In this document: positions 1 through 11,333 of the stretch, piece after piece
Layout: each line of letters starts with the position of its first letter
Position numbering within the stretch: position 1 is the first letter of the stretch
Assembly (NCBI RefSeq): GCF_000708715.2
Contig: NZ_JENB01000046.1
Span: 1-42,262 of the forward strand
DNA length: 42,262 bases
Origin: Pseudomonas putida W15Oct28
GTDB lineage: Bacteria > Pseudomonadota > Gammaproteobacteria > Pseudomonadales > Pseudomonadaceae
Reading direction: 5' to 3'
Translations under genes and position numbers: made by a program
Notes under the pieces: model-generated
Told to the model about the DNA's origin: nothing
What the model saw: the letters and a program-made list of their open reading frames with translations, nothing else
The model's database searches: none

Positions 1-50
1 CATATCCGAATTCGCTGGGCTGTCCATCTGGACATTCTGGCTACAGAATT

Positions 51-167
51 TCTTGACGACCATAGAGCATTGGAACCACCTGATCCCATCCCGAACTCAG
101 TAGTGAAACGATGCATCGCCGATGGTAGTGTGGGGTTTCCCCATGTGAGAGTAGGTCATCGTCAAGA
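51..167 (+). rRNA. rrf: 5S ribosomal RNA
   Basis: This is the 5S rRNA of the large ribosomal subunit. The conserved core (CCTGATCCCATCCCGAACTC) is present, and the two ends pair as the terminal helix (CTTGACGA near 52 with TCGTCAAG ending at 166). It is followed at once by a Rho-independent terminator, so it is the last gene of an rRNA operon whose 16S and 23S genes lie left of the window. The exact ends may differ by one or two bases. Confidence 0.96.
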
Positions 168-177
168 TTCATTTCGC

Positions 178-211
178 AAAACCCCTATCTGCGCATGCAG
201 GTAGGGGTTTT
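178..211 (+). terminator. Rho-independent terminator of the rRNA operon
   Basis: A perfect outer stem AAAACCCCTA (178-187) pairs with TAGGGGTTTT (202-211), with further pairing of CTGC and GCAG around a short loop. The right arm ends in a T tract. It lies 11 bases after the 5S gene and fits the end of the ribosomal transcript. Confidence 0.9.
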
Positions 212-253
212 GTCTTTGCGGTCGAAAAACCAATCCATCGGTCTTGTGTGGTG

Positions 254-390
254 CCCTGTAGGCGCGGCCTTGTGTCGCGATCGGGCGCGAAGCGGCCGCA
301 AAACCTGCATCCCCAATCTTCCAAGCGAACCGCGGCGCATTAATTACGGCCGCTTCGCGCCCGATCGCGACACAAGGCCGCTCCTACAGG
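254..390. repeat. Inverted pair of REP elements (REPIN-like)
   Basis: Two copies of a roughly 45-bp REP sequence face each other: 254-299 reads forward (CCTGTAGG... GTGTCGCGATCGGGC ...GCGGCCGC) and 347-390 is its reverse complement with small changes. The same family recurs at 39710-39813 and 42002-42132. Such pairs are typical of Pseudomonas intergenic DNA and are mobilised by RAYT transposases elsewhere in the genome. With the terminator, this accounts for most of the 168-437 gap; nothing else is evident there. Confidence 0.85.
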
Positions 391-437
391 GGCCGCGTAA
401 CAGGTCAGGATCATGAAATGTACGTCATCTATGGCTG

Positions 438-2300
438 ATGAACCGTAGGGCAATGCTACGCTCGCGGAAATACTCAGCACGGATACCCACCATGGACATG
501 AACTGGCACCAGGCCCTGCAAGAGAGCCTGAGATGGCTGGCAATCGCTTCGTTCATCACCCTTGTCTGCTTTACTGCTGCCGCGACGCTGGCCGTACGTT
601 GTACGCGATGGGGCAGCCAGTTCTGGCAGCTTGCCGGGCCCTATTTCAGTTTCAGGCGCAGTTGGCGGCCACTGTTGGTGTTTGCGCTGTTGCTGGTGTT
701 GACGTTGTTCTCGGTGCGCCTGAACGTACTGTTCTCGTTCTGGTACAACGGCTTCTACAGCGCCTTGCAGGGCCTGGATCAAGCCGCATTCTGGTACATG
801 CTCGGCGTCTTTGCCGTATTGGCCACCATCCACGTGCTGCGCTCGCTGTTCACTTTTTATGTAACCCAGGCATTCAGCATTCGTTGGCGGGTCTGGCTCA
901 CCGAGCGCTTGACCCACGACTGGATGCACGGCGATGCCTACTACCGTGGGCAGTTTCTCGCCGAGCCGGTCGACAACCCTGACCAACGTATCGAACTGGA
1001 CGCCAATGCCTTTGTCACCAACTCGGTATCCCTCGCCCTGGGCGCAGTCAGTGCACTGGTGTCGCTGGTGGCGTTCACCGGGATTCTCTGGGCGCTGTCG
1101 GCACCGCTGGCGGTTGCCGGTGTAGAGGTCCCCCGTGCAATGGTGTTTGCCGTGTACCTGTATGTCATCGTCGCCACCTGGATTGCCTTCCGCCTGGGGC
1201 GCCCGTTGATCCGCCTGAACTTCCTCAATGAAAAGCTCACAGCCAACTTTCGTTATGCGCTGATGCGCCTGCGCGAGAATGCCGAGAACATTGCCTTCTA
1301 CCAAGGCGCCTTGGTGGAGCGGGGCACGTTGCTGGGCCGCTTTGGCGCCTTGATCGTCAATGCCTGGGCGTTGGTGTTCCGGAACCTGAAATTCAGCGGT
1401 TTCAACCTGGGGGTTAGCCAGGTTGCCGTGGTGTTCCCGTTTATTCTCCAGGCGCCACGCTTCTTCAGCGGTGCTATCAAGTTGGGTGACGTCATGCAGA
1501 CCGCCCAGGCCTTTGGCCAGGTGCAGGATTCATTGTCGTTCTTTCGCGAATCTTACGATGCGTTCGCTCAATACCGGGCCACCCTCGACCGTCTGACCGG
1601 TTTCCTCGATGCCAACGAACAGGCAAGCGCCTTGCCGCGTGTCACCACCGAGGCTCAGCAACATGCGCTGGAAATCACTGATCTGCAGGTGCTGCGCCCG
1701 GACGGGCATGCCCTTGTCGCTGACCTTGACCTGAGCCTGCACGCCGGTCAGGCATTGTTGATCAAGGGCCCGTCGGGCAGTGGTAAAACCACGCTACTGC
1801 GAGCCCTGGCGGGCCTTTGGCCATACGCTGAAGGTAAGGTCAGGCGCCCGCCAGGCCATCAGGCGTTGTTCCTGTCGCAGCGTCCCTACCTGCCGCTGGG
1901 CGACTTGCGGACGGTCATCGCCTACCCGGCAGCCAGCAAGCCCGAGGACGAAGTGCGGATGCAGCAGGCCTTGCGGCAGGTCAACCTGGCTCATCTGGTG
2001 GAGCGGCTGGAGATCAATTGCGACTGGTCGCACATTCTCTCGGTGGGTGAGCAGCAGCGCCTGGCGTTCGCCCGGGTGCTGTTCAACCGGCCTCAGGTAG
2101 TGTTTCTCGACGAGTCCACCTCGGCGATGGACGAAGGGCTGGAGCACACCCTGTATTCGCTGTTGCGCACGGAAATGCCGGCCGCGCTGCTGGTCAGTGT
2201 TGGCCATCGCAGCACGCTGGCAGGGTTCCACACTCACCGGCTGGAGGTGGATGGGCAGGGGGGCTGGTCGTTGCTCAAGCAGGAGCCGGCGTTGGCGTAG
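438..2300 (+). CDS. SbmA/BacA-type ABC transporter, fused permease and ATPase (YddA-like)
   Basis: This is a 620-residue fused ABC transporter. The N-terminal half has hydrophobic segments (first at about 30-55, then about 70-95, 115-140, 200-235 and 245-265) in the pattern of the SbmA/BacA or vitamin-B12-type ABC_membrane_2 domain. The C-terminal half is the ATPase: Walker A GPSGSGKTT near residue 445, signature LSVGEQQRLAFAR, Walker B VVFLDEST and switch histidine in SVGHRST. Family members move peptides, vitamin B12 or fatty acyl-CoA; the substrate here is unknown. The start is uncertain because no strong ribosome site precedes 438; an in-frame ATG at 492 is an alternative. It stops 10 bases from the convergent MFS gene. 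Confidence 0.88.
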   Translation: MNRRAMLRSRKYSARIPTMDMNWHQALQESLRWLAIASFITLVCFTAAATLAVRCTRWGSQFWQLAGPYFSFRRSWRPLLVFALLLVLTLFSVRLNVLFSFWYNGFYSALQGLDQAAFWYMLGVFAVLATIHVLRSLFTFYVTQAFSIRWRVWLTERLTHDWMHGDAYYRGQFLAEPVDNPDQRIELDANAFVTNSVSLALGAVSALVSLVAFTGILWALSAPLAVAGVEVPRAMVFAVYLYVIVATWIAFRLGRPLIRLNFLNEKLTANFRYALMRLRENAENIAFYQGALVERGTLLGRFGALIVNAWALVFRNLKFSGFNLGVSQVAVVFPFILQAPRFFSGAIKLGDVMQTAQAFGQVQDSLSFFRESYDAFAQYRATLDRLTGFLDANEQASALPRVTTEAQQHALEITDLQVLRPDGHALVADLDLSLHAGQALLIKGPSGSGKTTLLRALAGLWPYAEGKVRRPPGHQALFLSQRPYLPLGDLRTVIAYPAASKPEDEVRMQQALRQVNLAHLVERLEINCDWSHILSVGEQQRLAFARVLFNRPQVVFLDESTSAMDEGLEHTLYSLLRTEMPAALLVSVGHRSTLAGFHTHRLEVDGQGGWSLLKQEPALA

Positions 2301-2310
2301 TCCGGTGTGC

Positions 2311-3513
2311 TCAACGTAACAGCATCACTCCCATCAGGGTGGTGCTGGCGAGCCCTGCGCCGACCAGGAAGGTTGCCTGGAACCCCGCACCATCCCACAA
2401 CAACCCCGCCACCACGCTGGCCGCCAGCAGTGCCACCCCGGTCAGCAGGTTGAACAGGCCGAAGGCGGTACCGCGCAGGTTGGCGGGTGCGCTGTCAGCG
2501 ATCATGGCCGCGAAGATGCCTTGGGTGAAGCCCAGGTGCAGGCCCCAGGCAGCAACCCCCAGGGCCAACCCGGCCCAGCCAGGCAGCAGCGCCAGTAGCA
2601 GGTCGGCGGCGATCAGCAATCCCAGCCCCGTCATCAGCACGCCGCGGCGCCCCAGGCGGTCTGACAGCACCCCGGCAGGGTAGGCCGACACCGAGTAGGC
2701 CAGTGCCATCAGCACCAGCACCGCGGGCGCCCACATTGCCGCCAGGCCCATGTCCTGGGCGCGCAATAGCAGGAAGGCCTCGCTGAAGCGGGCGAGGGTG
2801 AACACTGTGGCCAGGCCGATCAGCCGCCAGTAGGCCGAGCCCAGGCGTAGCAGTTCGTGCAGCGCCAGCGGTGCACGCACCGGCCGTGTCGTGTCCGGCG
2901 CTTCAGGTTCGCGCACGAAGGCGATGAGGATGTACACCGCCACGAACGCCGGGATCACCGCCACCCAGAACACTGTCTGGAAGTGGCTCGCGGTCAGCCA
3001 CATCAGCGCGATCGCCAGCAATGGCCCGAGGAAAGCGCCCACCGTGTCCAGCGCCTGACGCAGGCCGAAGGCGGCACCACGCAGCTCGGGCGGCGTGACA
3101 TCAGCCACCAGCGCATCACGCGGCGCCCCACGGATGCCTTTGCCGACCCGGTCGACGAAACGTGCTGCGATCAGCCACTCCAGGCCTGAGGCCATGGGGA
3201 ATACCGGCTTGGTCAGCGCGCCCAGGCCATACCCGAGCACGGTCAGCAGCTTGCGCTTGCCCAGGCGGTCGCTGAGGGCACCGGAAAACACTTTCGTGAT
3301 CGAGGCGGTCGCCTCGGCGATACCTTCGATAACGCCCACCGCCACCACCGAAGTGCCGAGCACGGTGACCATGTACAGTGGCAGCAGGGCGTGGATCATC
3401 TCCGAAGAAATGTCCATGAACATCGACACAAAGCCCAGCGCCCAGACACTGCGCGGGATCTTTGGCAGGGTTCGGCTGGTATTTGCGGCGCTGCTTTCTT
3501 CATTGCTGCGCAT
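2311..3513 (-). CDS. MFS transporter
   Basis: This is a 12-segment major facilitator permease of about 400 residues in the inner membrane. The MFS loop motif between segments 2 and 3 is visible (GALSDRLGKRKLLT), and a second copy follows the sixth segment (GVLSDRLGRRGVLM), as expected for the duplicated fold. The ATG at 3513 is chosen. The frame stays open to a GTG at 3558, but that site has no ribosome-binding sequence. The start lies 76 bases from the end of the sigma-54 activator gene. Its substrate is not readable from sequence, and a link to the catabolic island is only positional. Confidence 0.85.
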   Translation of the reverse strand: MRSNEESSAANTSRTLPKIPRSVWALGFVSMFMDISSEMIHALLPLYMVTVLGTSVVAVGVIEGIAEATASITKVFSGALSDRLGKRKLLTVLGYGLGALTKPVFPMASGLEWLIAARFVDRVGKGIRGAPRDALVADVTPPELRGAAFGLRQALDTVGAFLGPLLAIALMWLTASHFQTVFWVAVIPAFVAVYILIAFVREPEAPDTTRPVRAPLALHELLRLGSAYWRLIGLATVFTLARFSEAFLLLRAQDMGLAAMWAPAVLVLMALAYSVSAYPAGVLSDRLGRRGVLMTGLGLLIAADLLLALLPGWAGLALGVAAWGLHLGFTQGIFAAMIADSAPANLRGTAFGLFNLLTGVALLAASVVAGLLWDGAGFQATFLVGAGLASTTLMGVMLLR

Positions 3514-3588
3514 CTGAGGTCTCGTCAGCGTTGCTACGTTCAAACTGTAGGAGCCCACGCGCAGGATGCAAACCGGAACCAGGACCGA

Positions 3589-5229
3589 TCAGGCCAAGCT
3601 GCGCACCCGTCGCCAGACGGTGCTGCGGCTGACCCCCAGGCGCCGTGCGGCCTCGTCCATGTCGCCGTCGCAGCCGTCCAGCACCTGGCGCGCATGGGCC
3701 GTTTCGGCTGCTTTGCCCAGGCTGCGCAGGTTGTCGCTGGCGGCAGGGGGCAGCTCCGCCGTTGCAGCCGCGCCGGCCGCGAAGAACTCCGGGAACAGCG
3801 TGGCCAGATCGACCTCGTCATCGTGGCCCAGCGTACTCAGGCACAAGGCCGCGCGCTCGGCGATGTTCTCTAGCTCACGCATGTTGCCGGGCCAAGGGTG
3901 GCGCAGCATCAGTGGCAGAAGTTGCTGCACGTGCGCGTCGCTTGAAGGCGACAAGCCACTGGCACGGCAGTGCCGCGCAAGCAGGGCATTGAACAGCGGC
4001 ACAATGTCTGCGATCCGCTCGCGTAGCGGCGGTACGGCCAGGCGCAGGATGTTCAGGCGGTAATACAGGTCCTGGCGAAAGCGCTGGTCAGCGATGCGCG
4101 CGGGCAGGTCGCAATGGGTGGCGGCAATCACCCGGATATCTACCGCCGTCGGCTCGCAGGCGCCCAGGCGCAGCACCTCGCGCTCCTGCAGCACACGCAG
4201 CAGGCGGGTTTGCAGGGCCACCGGCATGTCGCCTATTTCGTCGAGGAACAAGGTGCCGGTGTGCGCCAGCTCGATCAGGCCGGGCTTGCCGCCTTTGCGC
4301 GAACCGGTGAAGGCACCGTCCTCGTAGCCGAACAGTTCACTTTCAAGCAGCGATTCGGGCAGTGCCGCACAGTTGATCGCCACGAACGGCCGCTGTTGGC
4401 GTGGGCTGGCGTGGTGCATGCTTTGCGCGAGCAGCTCCTTGCCGGTACCACTTTCGCCGGTGATCAGCACCGTGGCGTCGGCCTGTGCGTAGCGCTGAGC
4501 CAGGCTCTTGATGGCGCGAAATGCCGGCGCGTCACCGAGCAGTTGCTCGAAGCGATAGCGCGCCTTGAACGGGCGCGCATCGGGTTGTTCACGGTTGCGC
4601 CGTGGCAGGCGGCGTGTGGGTGCCTCATCAGCCTTGGCACTTAGGGCTACCAGGCTGTCAAAGGTATGGCGCAGGCTTTCGGCATCCAGCGCCAGCACGC
4701 CTTGGGCACCTGCTGCGTCGGCCAACTGGCATACCGTTGGCGAGCCGATGATCACCTCGAAGCCATCCGCGACCAAGCGTTCGACCTGATCCCGGGCCTG
4801 CTCCAGGCTGGTGTAGGTGTGCTCGCGAATCTGCAGGGTGAACAGCGCCTGCATTGTCGCCAGTTCCGGGTACGGCTGGCCGAAACTGAGGATACCCACC
4901 CGGCTGGCCCGGTCGCGGGCCTGCACCAGGGCACGGATCAGGTCGAACTCGCCCAGGTGCAGGGTCCGCACCGAGGTACTCAGGTGCTGTCGCAAGTAAT
5001 CGGCCGCAGCCCCGGAACACAGAATGACGTCTGCCTGCTGGCGGCTTTCCAGCTCACGCGCCAGTGGTAGCAGATCGGCCAGGTTGGTTTCGATGACCTC
5101 TATACGGGCTTGTTGACGGTAGTCGGCGCTTACTTGCTCGATGAGCTGCGCCATGCGGCTGGGGGCGGCGGGGCGATGCAGGTGGGTAACCAACGCCACC
5201 ACGCGGGGCAGGTAAGTGGGGACGGGCAT
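3589..5229 (-). CDS. PrpR-type sigma-54-dependent transcriptional activator (LvaR-like)
   Basis: This 546-residue enhancer-binding protein activates RNA polymerase carrying sigma-54. Residues 1 to about 195 resemble the PrpR N-terminal ligand-sensing domain. The central AAA+ domain (about 222-455) has Walker A GESGTGKE at 258-265, the sigma-54 contact motif GAFTGS at 305-310 and Walker B LFLDEIGD near 327. A Fis-type helix-turn-helix ends the protein (about 511-546). It is the last gene of the minus-strand beta-oxidation block, 30 bases after the SDR gene. The lva operon of P. putida is, to my knowledge, controlled by a regulator of this architecture. The -24/-12 promoter and tandem repeats at 14102-14227 are the obvious candidate target. 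The start has AAGGAGCC about nine bases upstream (CAAGGAGCCTGT before the ATG). Confidence 0.93.
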   Translation of the reverse strand: MPVPTYLPRVVALVTHLHRPAAPSRMAQLIEQVSADYRQQARIEVIETNLADLLPLARELESRQQADVILCSGAAADYLRQHLSTSVRTLHLGEFDLIRALVQARDRASRVGILSFGQPYPELATMQALFTLQIREHTYTSLEQARDQVERLVADGFEVIIGSPTVCQLADAAGAQGVLALDAESLRHTFDSLVALSAKADEAPTRRLPRRNREQPDARPFKARYRFEQLLGDAPAFRAIKSLAQRYAQADATVLITGESGTGKELLAQSMHHASPRQQRPFVAINCAALPESLLESELFGYEDGAFTGSRKGGKPGLIELAHTGTLFLDEIGDMPVALQTRLLRVLQEREVLRLGACEPTAVDIRVIAATHCDLPARIADQRFRQDLYYRLNILRLAVPPLRERIADIVPLFNALLARHCRASGLSPSSDAHVQQLLPLMLRHPWPGNMRELENIAERAALCLSTLGHDDEVDLATLFPEFFAAGAAATAELPPAASDNLRSLGKAAETAHARQVLDGCDGDMDEAARRLGVSRSTVWRRVRSLA

Positions 5230-5259
5230 ACAGGCTCCTTGTCTGCAGCAATTGAGGCA

Positions 5260-6000
5260 TTACAGAGGGTTTACCAGGTGCCCGCCATCCACGGCCACGA
5301 TGCTGCCGGTCATGAATGCGCCGGCATCACTGGCCAGCAACAGCAAAGGGCCGTCCAGTTCGTGCAGTTGCCCCAGGCGGCGCATCGGCACCTGGCTTTT
5401 GATGTAGCCCTGGCCGTCCTCGCTGTCGAAGTAGTCTTCGCTCATCTCGGTCTTGAAGTAGCCTGGGGCAATGGCATTGACGCGGATACGGTAGCGGGCC
5501 AGCTCCAGTGCCATGGCCTTGGTCAGTTGCACCACGGCGGCCTTGGCCGTGCAGTAGTGGCTCAGGCCGCTGCCGACCCGCAGGCCGAGGATCGAGGCGA
5601 TGTTGACGATGCTGCCTGGTTGCCCGGCCTTGACCAGGCGCTGGGCTGCGCACTGGGCGACATGAAACACACCGTCGAGGTTGGTCGAGAGCATGCGCTG
5701 CCAGTCCTGCTCGCTCATGTCGAGAAAGCGCCCGGGGTCGCCGATACCGGCATTGTTGATGACCACGTCGACCACGCCAAAGTGCGCCTGCGCCTGGTCG
5801 AAGGCCTGTTCGACGCTGTCGCGGCGGGTCACGTCCAGTGTCACGGCTAGTGCCACCTGCAGGCGCTCGACCCGGCGCGCTGCCAGCACCACACGGGCGC
5901 CAGCGGCCTGGGCCAGGCGTGCGAAATGCGCGCCCAAGCCGCTGGAGGCCCCGGTAACCAGCACGGTCTTGCCGGCGAGGGAAAATGTGTTTACAAGCAT
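5260..6000 (-). CDS. Short-chain dehydrogenase/reductase
   Basis: This is a 246-residue classical SDR. The nucleotide-binding motif TGASSGLG lies near residues 16-23, NNAG is present, and the catalytic set is Ser in NIASILG, Tyr and Lys in SHYCTAKAA. Length and motifs are complete. Such enzymes oxidise hydroxyacyl-CoA or reduce ketoacyl-CoA or ketones with NAD(P)H. It follows the thiolase by 15 bases and precedes the sigma-54 activator by 30, so it is probably cotranscribed. A role as a hydroxyacyl-CoA dehydrogenase for the island's substrate is inferred from context. AAGGA lies about nine bases before the start. Confidence 0.9.
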   Translation of the reverse strand: MLVNTFSLAGKTVLVTGASSGLGAHFARLAQAAGARVVLAARRVERLQVALAVTLDVTRRDSVEQAFDQAQAHFGVVDVVINNAGIGDPGRFLDMSEQDWQRMLSTNLDGVFHVAQCAAQRLVKAGQPGSIVNIASILGLRVGSGLSHYCTAKAAVVQLTKAMALELARYRIRVNAIAPGYFKTEMSEDYFDSEDGQGYIKSQVPMRRLGQLHELDGPLLLLASDAGAFMTGSIVAVDGGHLVNPL

Positions 6001-6015
6001 GCTGTCGGTCCTTGG

Positions 6016-7200
6016 TCAAAGTACTTCGAACAGGCCGGCGGCACCCATGCCACCGCCCACGCACATGGTCACCACGACGAAGCGCACTCCGCGCCGTTTA
6101 CCTTCGAGCAAGGCATGCCCGACCATCCGCGCACCGCTCATGCCATAGGGGTGCCCGATAGCGATGGCGCCGCCGTTGACGTTCAGGCGTGCGGGGTCGA
6201 TACCCAGTTTGTCGCGGCAGTACAGCACCTGGCAGGCGAACGCTTCGTTAAGTTCCCACAGGCCGATGTCGCCCACTTTCAGCCCATGCTGCTTCAGCAG
6301 GCGCGGCACGGCGTAGACCGGGCCAATGCCCATCTCTTCCGGGGCCAGGCCGGCCACCGCGATGCCCCGGTACAGGCCCAGCGGCTCAAGGTTGCGCTGC
6401 TCGGCCATGCGCGCGTCCATCAGTACGCAGGCGCTGGCACCGTCGGACAGCTGGCTGGCATTGCCGGCGGTGATGCAGCCGCCTTCGAGCACGGGGTTCA
6501 GGCCGGTCAGGTCCTCCAGGCGGGTCTGCGGGCGGTTGCCTTCGTCCTGCGTCAGGGTCACCTCGCGGTAACTGACCTCGCCGGTCTGCTTGTCCTTGAT
6601 CAACTGCTGCGCTGTCACCGGCACGATTTCGGCCTCGAACAGCCCGTTGCGCTGGGCCGCGGCGGTGCGCAGCTGTGACTGCAGGGCGTAGGCGTCCTGC
6701 GCGTCGCGGCTGATGCCGTAGCGCTTGGCCACGTGCTCGGCGGTCTGCAGCATCGGCATGTAGGCGTGTGGGACCTGTTGGATCACGCTGCTGTCTTGCT
6801 CGGCCAATGCCCATTCCAAGTTGCGCGCCTGTACCGCGCTGATGTTTTCCTGGCCGGCGCCGACGGTTACCTGCATGCCATCGACCATGATCTGTTTGGC
6901 GGCGGTGGCGATTGCCATCAGCCCCGAGGCGCACTGGCGGTCCAGGGTCTGGCCGCTGACCGACACCGGCAGGCCGGCAGCCAGCGCGCTCATGCGGCCC
7001 AGGTTCCAGCCGGCGGTGCCGGAGGGCATCGCCGTACCCATCACCAGGTCTTCGATTTCATCGCCGGCGATGCCGGCGCGGGCCACCGCCGCCTGGATGG
7101 CATGCGCGGCCAGGCTCGGCGAGCGGGTGTTGTTCAGCGCGCCGCGAAAGGCCTTGCCGATCGGGGTGCGGGCGGTGGAGAGAATGACGGCTTCTTTCAT
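6016..7200 (-). CDS. Acetyl-CoA acyltransferase (thiolase)
   Basis: This 394-residue degradative-type thiolase splits 3-ketoacyl-CoA with CoA to give acetyl-CoA and a shortened acyl-CoA. The nucleophile is Cys90 in the context LDRQCASG. The C-terminal motifs GGAIAIGHPYGMSGAR (catalytic His) and CVGGGMGAAG (second Cys) are intact. The reading frame continues upstream into another gene, but the ATG at 7200 matches the family N-terminus (KEAVILSTARTPIGKA). It lies between the FadB-like gene (34 bases upstream) and an SDR gene, and supplies the last step of the beta-oxidation block. Confidence 0.95.
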   Translation of the reverse strand: MKEAVILSTARTPIGKAFRGALNNTRSPSLAAHAIQAAVARAGIAGDEIEDLVMGTAMPSGTAGWNLGRMSALAAGLPVSVSGQTLDRQCASGLMAIATAAKQIMVDGMQVTVGAGQENISAVQARNLEWALAEQDSSVIQQVPHAYMPMLQTAEHVAKRYGISRDAQDAYALQSQLRTAAAQRNGLFEAEIVPVTAQQLIKDKQTGEVSYREVTLTQDEGNRPQTRLEDLTGLNPVLEGGCITAGNASQLSDGASACVLMDARMAEQRNLEPLGLYRGIAVAGLAPEEMGIGPVYAVPRLLKQHGLKVGDIGLWELNEAFACQVLYCRDKLGIDPARLNVNGGAIAIGHPYGMSGARMVGHALLEGKRRGVRFVVVTMCVGGGMGAAGLFEVL

Positions 7201-7234
7201 GTCCGGGGTTCCTTGATGACCAGGGGAGAACAGC

Positions 7235-9337
<2,103 letters not shown>

Positions 9338-9365
9338 GAGGGTAACCTTCTTGTTATTGGGCCGT

Positions 9366-9391
9366 GTGGGAGCGGGCGTGCCCGCTCCCAC
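9366..9391. repeat. Perfect 12-bp inverted repeat
   Basis: GTGGGAGCGGGC (9366-9377) and GCCCGCTCCCAC (9380-9391) are perfect complements with a two-base spacer. This matches the palindromic core of a common Pseudomonas REP family (GTGGGAGCGGGC). It sits between the acyl-CoA dehydrogenase stop and the FadB-like start, so a hairpin in the mRNA could stabilise the upstream message or lower downstream expression. There is no T tract, so it is not called a terminator. Confidence 0.8.
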
Positions 9392-9435
9392 AGGATAAAG
9401 CGGCGCTTATCGGGGCTTTGACACGCGCGGTTGAC

Positions 9436-11223
<1,788 letters not shown>

Positions 11224-11238
11224 GCCGAACTCCTGGCT

Positions 11239-11309
11239 GGGTGGACTCGGCATGTTGTAACAGGCAGGCCCGGGCGCCGCGTCCACCCCTGGGTGGAATG
11301 GCGGGTGGA
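11239..11309. promoter_or_regulatory. Repeated GGGTGGA heptamers before the acyl-CoA dehydrogenase gene
   Basis: GGGTGGA occurs three times on the plus strand (11239-11245, 11291-11297, 11303-11309) and once inverted (TCCACCC, 11282-11288). The inverted copy forms a 7+7 bp palindrome with the second direct copy. All lie in the 110-base gap between the MalT-like regulator stop and the acyl-CoA dehydrogenase start. MalT-type proteins bind short G-rich asymmetric boxes in several copies, so these are candidate sites. This is inference only. Confidence 0.4.
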
Positions 11310-11333
11310 ATCGCGGCGAGGGCCAGGTGGAGG

